From positions 1-36,428 of the forward strand of contig JAGAWN010000068.1 in assembly GCA_017941355.1 (NCBI GenBank): a stretch of DNA of 36,428 bases, given 5' to 3'. The notes beneath the pieces were generated by a model. That model was given only the letters and a program-made list of their open reading frames with translations, was not told the origin of the DNA and did no database searches. This DNA is from Ruminiclostridium sp. GTDB lineage: Bacteria; Bacillota; Clostridia; Oscillospirales; Ruminococcaceae. Below are positions 30,655 through 36,428 of this stretch, in pieces; positions within the stretch are counted from its first letter, which is position 1; every line of letters begins with the position of its first letter. Position numbers and translations under genes: made by a program.

Positions 30655-31549
30655 ATTTTTAGCAGAAGTCGGCGGTGCGCGTATCGACAAGGCGGTTGCG
30701 GACGCGTCGGAGGGTGAGATCACCCGCTCATTCGCAGCTAAGCTGATAGAGGACGGGAACTGCACCGTGAACGGGAGCGCGGTGAGCAAGAACTATAAGC
30801 TTAAAGTTGGGGATAATGTTTCTGTGCTGCTGCCGGAACCGCAGGTTACCGATATACTACCGGAGGATATCCCGCTTGACATCGTGTATGAGGACTCTGA
30901 TCTGCTGGTCGTGAACAAGCCTAAAGGCATGGTAGTCCACCCCGCACATGGGCATTACAGCGGAACGCTCGTGAACGCGCTGATGTTTCACTGCGGGAAC
31001 AGTCTTTCCGGTATAAACGGTGAACTTCGACCCGGAATAGTCCACCGCATTGACATGAACACAAGCGGGCTGCTGATAGCCGCCAAAAGCGACGCTGCGC
31101 ACAAGGGGCTTGCAGAGCAGATCAAAGAGCACAGTTTTACCCGCGAATATGAGGCTGTTGTGTGCGGCTGCATAAAAGAGGGCGGCACAGTGAATGCTCC
31201 CATAGGCAGGAGCAAGTCTGACCGCAAGAAAATGTGCGTTACCACAGAAAACAGCAGGGAAGCGGTCACCCATTACAGCGTGATCGGGAATTACAGAAAT
31301 TACACTCACCTGCGGCTGCGGCTTGAGACCGGGCGCACGCATCAGATACGCGTCCACATGGCGCACATCGGGCATCCGGTAGCGGGTGACGATGTTTACG
31401 GCAACGGAAAGCCCGCAAGCCTCTGCGGACAATGCCTGCACGCAAAGCATATCGGCTTCACTCACCCGATAACAGGGGAGTGGCTGGAGTTCGAGAGCGA
31501 GCTGCCGGAATACTTCACAAAATTTTTAAAGAATCTGGATAAGTTATGA
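30641..31549 (+). CDS. rluD: RluA/RluD family 23S rRNA pseudouridine synthase
   Basis: A 302-residue enzyme with an N-terminal S4 domain (about 10-70) and a catalytic domain with the motif HRID at 135-138, where Asp138 is the nucleophile, followed by MNTSG. It isomerises uridines in large-subunit rRNA. The exact positions are not predictable from sequence; the RluD-like S4 layout suggests helix 69. It overlaps lspA by 14 bases and the next gene by four (ATGA). Confidence 0.9.
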   Translation: MNSLEFLAEVGGARIDKAVADASEGEITRSFAAKLIEDGNCTVNGSAVSKNYKLKVGDNVSVLLPEPQVTDILPEDIPLDIVYEDSDLLVVNKPKGMVVHPAHGHYSGTLVNALMFHCGNSLSGINGELRPGIVHRIDMNTSGLLIAAKSDAAHKGLAEQIKEHSFTREYEAVVCGCIKEGGTVNAPIGRSKSDRKKMCVTTENSREAVTHYSVIGNYRNYTHLRLRLETGRTHQIRVHMAHIGHPVAGDDVYGNGKPASLCGQCLHAKHIGFTHPITGEWLEFESELPEYFTKFLKNLDKL

Positions 31550-32349
31550 ATTTCAAAGATGTATTGATAGTGACCGACATGGACGGTACACTGCTTGACG
31601 ACGATAAGAATATAGCGGTAGCCGATATCAAGGCAATAAACAGGTTCCGCAGCGGAGGAGGACTGTTCGCTGCCGCTACCGGGCGCGGTGTCGCAATGGC
31701 AAAGCGCATAATCGAGGAGCTTGACATCAGCACGCCCTGCGTTATTTTCAACGGCGCGGCGGTGTATGATTTCAAGGCGGACAAGTTTCTCTGGCACAGC
31801 GATATGCCGGACATTGCGGACACCTATATCCGTATGCTCGAAAAGGAGTTCCCGGATATCGGAGTTGAGATACTGCACGAAAAAGATGTCTATGTGACCG
31901 ACAACAACCAGACGGTAGTGGAGCACATGGCGTTCGAGCAGCTGACTCCCGTTTACCGTAAGCTGGAGGATGTGCCGAAGAACGGACGGTTCAAGGTGCT
32001 TATCGCCTACCCGCCGGAGAAGATGCAGGCAGTGATAGATTTCACTCAGAAGCACTGCACGGAGGGCGTGAACTGGGTACATTCCTCACCGATGTACTAC
32101 GAAATGCTTCCGGAGGGAATAAGCAAGGCTTCGGGAGTTAAAAAACTTGTGCAGCTGCTGAACTTTCAGGACAAGTTCGTGGTAGCGGCAGGGGACTACG
32201 GCAATGACCGCGCCATGATAGCGGAAGCCGACCTCGGCGTAGCGGTGGCAAATGCTCTCGAAAGCGTGAAAGAAGCCGCAGATCTGATAGTCTGTGACAA
32301 CAATCATGCACCTATGAGTGAGATAATCAGGCATATCGGTATGATCTGA
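31546..32349 (+). CDS. Cof-type HAD-IIB phosphatase
   Basis: A 267-residue HAD-superfamily hydrolase. Motif I is 'VTDMDGTLLDDD' (about 8-19), motif II 'AATGRG', and motif IV 'GDYGNDRAMI' followed by 'GVAVANA'. The C2B cap places it among Cof-type sugar-phosphate or flavin/nucleotide phosphatases; the substrate cannot be deduced. It overlaps rluD in ATGA. It is followed 14 bases later by a TPR protein. Confidence 0.9.
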   Translation: MNFKDVLIVTDMDGTLLDDDKNIAVADIKAINRFRSGGGLFAAATGRGVAMAKRIIEELDISTPCVIFNGAAVYDFKADKFLWHSDMPDIADTYIRMLEKEFPDIGVEILHEKDVYVTDNNQTVVEHMAFEQLTPVYRKLEDVPKNGRFKVLIAYPPEKMQAVIDFTQKHCTEGVNWVHSSPMYYEMLPEGISKASGVKKLVQLLNFQDKFVVAAGDYGNDRAMIAEADLGVAVANALESVKEAADLIVCDNNHAPMSEIIRHIGMI

Positions 32350-32363
32350 TAACGGAGGATATA

Positions 32364-32831
32364 ATGGGCGATCACAGAGGCGGCGAAAACGGGCAGTTCA
32401 TACATGAACTTTCCGCTAAGACCGAACAAAAAATGGACGAACTTGCGGAGCAGGGAAACGCTCTGTTTGATCTCGGACGGACAGATGAAGCACTGAAAGT
32501 ATGGACAGAGGGACTGGATCTTATCCCGGAGCCTAAGAACTGCTATGCTCAGTCTGTATGGTTTCTGGCATCTATCGGGGATATATGGTTTGACAGGAAG
32601 AATTTCCCAAAGGCGCTGGAGTGTTTTGAAGCGGCGCGTACAAATCTGTCGGGGCAGGGAATGAACAATCCGTTTGTACTCCTGCGCGCAGGGCAGTGTT
32701 ATTATGAGACAGGCGACGAGGATATGGCAGCGGAACTTCTGCTGTCCGCCTATATGCTTGAAGGCGAAGAAATATTTGAAGAGGACGACGAAAAGTATTT
32801 TGATTTTCTGAGCAGCAGAGAAGAACTTTAA
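32364..32831 (+). CDS. Tetratricopeptide repeat protein
   Basis: A 155-residue all-helical acidic protein with about three TPR units (around 22-55, 59-95, 100-135: 'GNALFDLGRTDEALKVW', 'GDIWFDRKNFPKALECFEAA', 'LRAGQCYYETGDEDMA'). It ends in a Glu-rich helix. No enzymatic domain or signal peptide is seen. Similar small TPR proteins occur near toxin or secretion loci, but nothing here supports that. RBS CGGAGGATATA precedes the ATG. Confidence 0.8.
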   Translation: MGDHRGGENGQFIHELSAKTEQKMDELAEQGNALFDLGRTDEALKVWTEGLDLIPEPKNCYAQSVWFLASIGDIWFDRKNFPKALECFEAARTNLSGQGMNNPFVLLRAGQCYYETGDEDMAAELLLSAYMLEGEEIFEEDDEKYFDFLSSREEL

Positions 32832-32847
32832 CAGGTATGGTGATGAT

Positions 32848-33321
32848 ATGTTCCGACCAATGAGACGCACAAAGCAGGAGGTTTCCCGCGAGGAATGTGT
32901 AAAGATACTGACCGAGGAAAAACGGGCGGTTCTCGCGGTGAACGGTGACGGCGGCTACCCCTATGCGCTGCCGATAAACTTTTACTATGACAGCGAAACG
33001 GACAAGATATATTTTCACTGCGCAAAGGCGGGTCACAAGCTTGACGCTATGACGCGGGACGATAAGGTCTGCTTCACCGTTCACAACACTGGTTATCAGA
33101 AAGAGGACTGGTCTTATCATGTCACGAGCGTTATCGTTTTCGGCAGGGCGAAAGTCATGACAGATGAAGCGGAAATGCGCGAAAAGATAAAGAAGTTCGG
33201 CATGAAGTATTACCCAACCGAGCAGGAAGTCGATGAGGAGATACGCAAGGACTTCCCGCGGGTGAACTTTGTGGAGATAACAATCGAGCACATGACAGGA
33301 AAGCTTGTGCATGAGAAGTAG
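32848..33321 (+). CDS. Pyridoxamine 5'-phosphate oxidase-like flavoprotein (NimA-like)
   Basis: A 157-residue split beta-barrel protein. The start 'MRRTKQEVSREECVKIL' and 'LAVNGDGGYPYALPINFYYDSETDKIYFHCAKAGHKLDAM' match the family that includes nitroimidazole-resistance NimA-like and other FMN/heme-binding proteins. Reductase activity and cofactor are inferred. RBS GGTGAT precedes the ATG. The next gene follows after 9 bases. Confidence 0.85.
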   Translation: MFRPMRRTKQEVSREECVKILTEEKRAVLAVNGDGGYPYALPINFYYDSETDKIYFHCAKAGHKLDAMTRDDKVCFTVHNTGYQKEDWSYHVTSVIVFGRAKVMTDEAEMREKIKKFGMKYYPTEQEVDEEIRKDFPRVNFVEITIEHMTGKLVHEK

Positions 33322-33330
33322 GTGGCAGAG

Positions 33331-33696
33331 ATGAGTCTGTTCGGTTTGTTCGGAAAAAAGCAGGAGCTGCCGTCACTTGACACGGAAAAGGTTGACGGAA
33401 TGGCGCAGGACGGGAGCAAGCTGATACTGCTGCTTACCGACGCGATACCGTGGAAAGACGGGAGCCTGCCGGAGAAAGACCACCTTATTCAATTGCAGAA
33501 AAAGATAAACAACTACATAGCGTTTTATGAAAGCGGACAGTACAAAAGCATTTATCCCGATTATGAGCCTGACAGCGCGGTGATAGATATACATTTTAAA
33601 TATGCAGTCACCGATAACTGCAAAAAGTTTCTGAATGCAGTGTGCAGTCAGATCTCCGGCAGCGGGATAGAAATAGATATAAAACAAGTTATTTAA
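33331..33696 (+). CDS. DUF6572-like small protein
   Basis: A 121-residue protein: a short start (MSLFGLFGKK), then 'LILLLTDAIPWKD', 'LIQLQKKINNYIAFYESGQ', and a terminal beta-rich part. This matches proteins I know as DUF6572, of unknown function. ATG 33331 has AGGTGG at 33320-33325. A GTG three codons earlier has none. It lies before the transketolase genes, possibly in the same transcript. Confidence 0.7.
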   Translation: MSLFGLFGKKQELPSLDTEKVDGMAQDGSKLILLLTDAIPWKDGSLPEKDHLIQLQKKINNYIAFYESGQYKSIYPDYEPDSAVIDIHFKYAVTDNCKKFLNAVCSQISGSGIEIDIKQVI

Positions 33697-33722
33697 AATC
33701 TCAAATAGAAAGGAATAAACTT

Positions 33723-34565
33723 ATGGACGCAACACTCAAAAAGCAGCTGGAAGTCACAGCAACAAAGGTGCGTATGGGCATCATAGAGGGTGTTTACAAC
33801 GCAAAGGCGGGACACCCGGGCGGTTCTCTCTCCGTAGCGGACACTCTCACATACCTGTATATGCACAGAATGCACGTTGACCCGCAGAACCCGGAAATGG
33901 AGGACAGAGACAGGCTTGTTCTGTCAAAGGGACATACCGCTCCCGCACTGTACTCGGTGCTGGCGCAGCGCGGATTTATCCCCGTTGACGAGCTTAAAAC
34001 TCTTCGCAAGCAGGGCTCCCGCCTGCAGGGACACCCGTCTCTCGGCAAATGCCCCGGTATCGATATGAGCACCGGCTCGCTGGGACAGGGAGTTTCGGCA
34101 GCCTGCGGAATGGCGCTCTCCGGCAAGATCTCCGATGAGCACTACAAGGTATATGCTATCCTCGGCGACGGCGAACTGGAGGAAGGTCAGGTCTGGGAGT
34201 CCGCAATGTTCGCGGCGCACTATCAGCTTGACAACCTTGTGTATGTCGTTGACAACAACAATCTCCAGATCGACGGCGAGATCAGCAAGGTGATGAATCC
34301 GTACCCGATAGATCAGAAGTTCGAGGCATTCGGCTGGCACGTTATAAGGATCGACGGTCATGATTTCGACCAGATCGAAAAGGCATTCGATGAAGCAGAG
34401 AAGGTGACAAACCAGCCTACCGTTATCCTTCAGAAAACGACTAAGGGCAAGGGCGTTTCCTACATGGAAAACAACGTTTCATGGCACGGTGCCGCACCTA
34501 ATGAGGAGCAGTACAACATCGCCATGAATGAGCTGAAAGCACATCTTGCTGAGCTTGAGAAGTAA
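33723..34565 (+). CDS. Transketolase, N-terminal subunit
   Basis: A 280-residue thiamine diphosphate-binding half. His and Gly motifs 'GHPGGSLS' and 'SKGHTAPALY' are present, and the TPP motif begins GDGELEEGQVWE and ends VDNNNLQIDG. Together with the next gene it makes a split transketolase, common in Clostridia, that transfers two-carbon units in the pentose phosphate pathway. Start ATG 33723 has GAAAGGA upstream. The upstream in-frame frame of 27 codons lies inside the previous gene and is not conserved. Confidence 0.94.
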   Translation: MDATLKKQLEVTATKVRMGIIEGVYNAKAGHPGGSLSVADTLTYLYMHRMHVDPQNPEMEDRDRLVLSKGHTAPALYSVLAQRGFIPVDELKTLRKQGSRLQGHPSLGKCPGIDMSTGSLGQGVSAACGMALSGKISDEHYKVYAILGDGELEEGQVWESAMFAAHYQLDNLVYVVDNNNLQIDGEISKVMNPYPIDQKFEAFGWHVIRIDGHDFDQIEKAFDEAEKVTNQPTVILQKTTKGKGVSYMENNVSWHGAAPNEEQYNIAMNELKAHLAELEK

Positions 34566-34578
34566 GGAGGTAACGGAT

Positions 34579-35514
34579 ATGGATAAGAAAGCTACTCGTG
34601 AAAGCTACGGCGAAGCGCTTTGCAAGCTCGCCGAGATTCGCCCCGATCTTGTTGTTCTTGACGCCGATCTTGCGGCAGCAACAAAGACCGGCATTTTCAA
34701 GAAAGCATACCCCGAAAAGCATTTTGACTGCGGTATCGCGGAAGCAAACATGATGGGAGTTGCGGCAGGTATCGCTACTACCGGAAAGCTTGTATTCGCA
34801 AGTTCCTTTGCAATGTTCGCGTCCGGACGTGCGTTCGAGATAGTCCGCAACAGCATAGGCTACCCGAACCTTAACGTCAAGATAGGCGCAACTCACGCGG
34901 GTATCTCCGTAGGTGAGGACGGCGCTTCCCACCAGTGCTGCGAGGATATCGCGCTTATGTCGGTAATACCGAACATGACGGTCATCAATCCCGCAGACCA
35001 TGTAGAAGCTACTGCGGCAGTGCTGGCAATGGCGGACTACAAGGGACCGACATACATGAGATTCGGTCGTCTTGCTGTGCCGGTATTCAACGATCCCGAC
35101 ACTTACAAATTCGAGGTAGGCAAGGGTGTTACGATCAAGGACGGCAAGGACATCACGATCATTGCCACCGGACTTATGGTGGCGGAAGCTATCGAAGCCG
35201 GCAACGCTCTGAAAGAGCAGGGGATAGACGCGCGTATCATCAACATACACACGATCAAGCCCATTGACCGCGATATCATCGAAAAGGCTGCACGCGAGAC
35301 CGGTAAGATAGTTACCGTCGAGGAGCACAGCGTTATCGGCGGACTCGGTTCGGCAGTGGCATCGGTAGTTACCGAGACCTGCCCCGTACCGGTGCTGAAA
35401 ATAGGTGTCAAGGACGTGTTCGGTCATTCCGGACCCGCAGTGGCTCTTTTAAAGGAGTTCGGACTCTCCGCGGAGAACATCGTTGCGACAGTCAAGGGGG
35501 CGCTCGGGCGCTGA
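34579..35514 (+). CDS. Transketolase, C-terminal subunit
   Basis: A 311-residue protein with the pyrimidine-binding half ('VLDADLAAATKTGIFKKAYPEKHFDCGIAEANMMGVAAG', Glu in 'IAEANM') and the C-terminal domain ending 'VKDVFGHSG... LLKEFGLSAENIV'. It completes the split transketolase. AAGGAGG at 34564-34570 serves ATG 34579, 14 bases after the partner's stop. DXS-like annotation is less likely because the N-terminal half is a separate transketolase gene. Confidence 0.93.
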   Translation: MDKKATRESYGEALCKLAEIRPDLVVLDADLAAATKTGIFKKAYPEKHFDCGIAEANMMGVAAGIATTGKLVFASSFAMFASGRAFEIVRNSIGYPNLNVKIGATHAGISVGEDGASHQCCEDIALMSVIPNMTVINPADHVEATAAVLAMADYKGPTYMRFGRLAVPVFNDPDTYKFEVGKGVTIKDGKDITIIATGLMVAEAIEAGNALKEQGIDARIINIHTIKPIDRDIIEKAARETGKIVTVEEHSVIGGLGSAVASVVTETCPVPVLKIGVKDVFGHSGPAVALLKEFGLSAENIVATVKGALGR

Positions 35515-35522
35515 CGCGCTGT

Positions 35523-35562
35523 GGGGGAGAAAACTTTTCCCGTGGGAAAAGTTTTCTCCCCC
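35523..35562. repeat. Perfect 19-bp palindrome after the transketolase
   Basis: Arms 35523-35541 (GGGGGAG...TTTTCCC) and 35544-35562 (GGGAAAA...CTCCCCC) are exact reverse complements, separated by GT. C-rich sequence and an AGGGCTTT/AAAGCCCT pair (35580-35587, 35625-35632) follow. It is not followed by a T run. It resembles an interspersed palindromic element; copy number cannot be judged here. Confidence 0.65.
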
Positions 35563-35640
35563 GCGCCCCCTCTTTCAAAAGGGCTTTATGACGATAGAAA
35601 AAAGGTTTTCTGCATGAACAGCTGAAAGCCCTGTAAAAAC

Positions 35641-35669
35641 AAAAGCAGCCCCTCTCGGAGCTGCTTTTT
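35641..35669. terminator. Bidirectional terminator between transketolase and gap
   Basis: AAAAGCAGC 35641-35649 pairs with GCTGCTTTT 35660-35668. T runs follow on both strands (TTTTT to 35669 on plus; the complement of the A tract on minus). It lies 14 bases from the gap stop. Confidence 0.85.
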
Positions 35670-35682
35670 GTGTTTGCAATGA

Positions 35683-36428
35683 TTACTTGAGTTCTGCGAA
35701 GTACTTGATAGTTCTTACCATCTGAGATGTGTAAGAGTTCTCGTTGTCGTACCAGGAAACTACCTGAACCTCGTAGAGGTCGTCAGCGATCTGGGAAACC
35801 ATTGTCTGAGTAGCATCGAAGAGAGAACCGAATCTCATACCGATAACGTCGGAAGAAACGATAGGATCCTCGTTGTAGCCGAAGGACTCAGAAGCAGCAG
35901 CCTTCATAGCCTCGTTGATGCCTTCCTTAGTAAGACCTGCCTTCTTAACAACAGCTGTAAGGATAGTTGTGGAACCTGTCGGAACCGGAACACGCTGAGC
36001 GGAACCGATGAGCTTGCCGTTGAGCTCGGGGATAACAAGACCGATAGCCTTAGCAGCACCTGTGGAGTTCGGAACGATGTTAGCAGCACCTGCTCTTGCT
36101 CTTCTGAGGTCACCCTTTCTGTGAGGACCGTCGAGGATCATCTGGTCGCCTGTGTAAGCGTGGATCGTGCTCATGATACCGCTGCAGATAGGAGCATAAT
36201 CGTTGAGAGCCTTAGCCATAGGAGCGAGGCAGTTTGTTGTGCAGGAAGCTGCGGAGATGATCTTGTCATCTGCTGTAAGAGTCTTCTCGTTTACAGAGAA
36301 CACGATAGTTTTGAGGTCATTGCCTGCGGGAGCGGAGATAACGACCTTCTTAGCGCCTGCGTCGATATGAGCCTGGGACTTGTCCTTGGAGCAGTAGAAA
36401 CCTGTGCATTCGAGAACAACGTCAACGC
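35683..36428 (-). CDS. gap: Glyceraldehyde-3-phosphate dehydrogenase, partial at window edge
   Basis: At least 248 residues of GAPDH; the N-terminal NAD-binding part lies beyond the window. The visible portion runs from '[16 protein letters not shown]' through the catalytic SCTTNC, then '[31 protein letters not shown]' and '[14 protein letters not shown]' to the stop at 35683. It is a glycolytic enzyme. Strong codon bias fits high expression. An internal ATG at 36303 is not the start, because the frame and the family homology continue to the window edge. The gene faces the transketolase genes and shares their terminator. Confidence 0.95.
   Translation of the reverse strand, partial: VDVVLECTGFYCSKDKSQAHIDAGAKKVVISAPAGNDLKTIVFSVNEKTLTADDKIISAASCTTNCLAPMAKALNDYAPICSGIMSTIHAYTGDQMILDGPHRKGDLRRARAGAANIVPNSTGAAKAIGLVIPELNGKLIGSAQRVPVPTGSTTILTAVVKKAGLTKEGINEAMKAAASESFGYNEDPIVSSDVIGMRFGSLFDATQTMVSQIADDLYEVQVVSWYDNENSYTSQMVRTIKYFAELK

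Noticed and set aside
1-36428. CRISPR arrays, tRNA or rRNA genes, insertion sequences
   Set aside because: No regularly spaced repeats, tRNA-like cloverleaf or transposase frame was noticed on either strand. A dedicated search was not possible.

Overview
The window looks like core chromosome of a low-to-moderate GC Gram-positive anaerobe of the class Clostridia, most likely a Ruminococcus-like member of the Oscillospiraceae. This rests on protein style and gene order: rplS-lepB-rbgA-rnhB-yraN, tig-clpP-clpX, miaB-ylbF-mutS-mutL-miaA-hfq, and sepF-ylmH-divIVA-lspA-rluD. No database search was run, so the genus is an inference. Nearly everything is on the + strand. The exceptions are vanZ, hpf and a 5'-truncated gap at the right edge. 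I saw no rRNA or tRNA gene, CRISPR array, prophage or insertion sequence.

Layout. 1-1390: tandem HD/HD-GYP signalling protein with its own terminator. 1440-2736: four overlapping small genes that look like a reduced pro-sigmaK processing cluster (YaaL/DUF2508-like, BofA-like, a truncated protein in the spoIVFA position, and a SpoIVFB-like M50 protease). 2774-5583: the radical SAM TIGR03960 gene and its partner TIGR03936, separated by an extra small membrane protein. 5632-8780: an rplS operon with a structured leader, then signal peptidase, ribosome GTPase, RNase HII and YraN. 8803-10988: threonine synthase and a metallophosphoesterase. 11024-14360: trigger factor and ClpP/ClpX. 14397-14719: an isolated YjfB-like small gene with its own strong promoter and hairpins. 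14729-15703: an XRE repressor and ImmA-type metallopeptidase pair behind a perfect consensus promoter that carries a 10-bp direct repeat. 15729-16777 (minus): vanZ and the long-form ribosome hibernation factor. 17015-25766: miaB, lipoprotein, ylbF, mutS, DUF3795, mutL, miaA, hfq. 25770-31549: HlyD-like membrane protein, YggS-type PLP protein, sepF, ylmH, divIVA, lspA and rluD. 31546-33696: HAD phosphatase, TPR protein, flavin/PNPOx-like protein and a DUF6572-like protein. 33723-35514: split transketolase. 35523-35668: a perfect 19-bp palindrome and a bidirectional terminator. 35683 to the edge: gap on the minus strand.

How the genes work together. Most genes are translation or ribosome maintenance, proteostasis, DNA mismatch repair, tRNA modification, and division or envelope biogenesis. 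They are packed into operons with 1-14 base overlaps and start-stop coupling. Several starts are TTG codons chosen by the ribosome binding site (rnhB, immA, mutL, lspA).

Most deserving of a second look: (a) the XRE-ImmA switch and its repeat-bearing promoter; (b) the reduced spoIVFA/bofA/spoIVFB-like locus; (c) the rplS leader; (d) the extra membrane protein between TIGR03960 and TIGR03936; (e) small Cys-rich proteins beside mutS; (f) palindromes upstream of miaB and downstream of the transketolase. I found no clearly new multi-gene defence or metabolic system.
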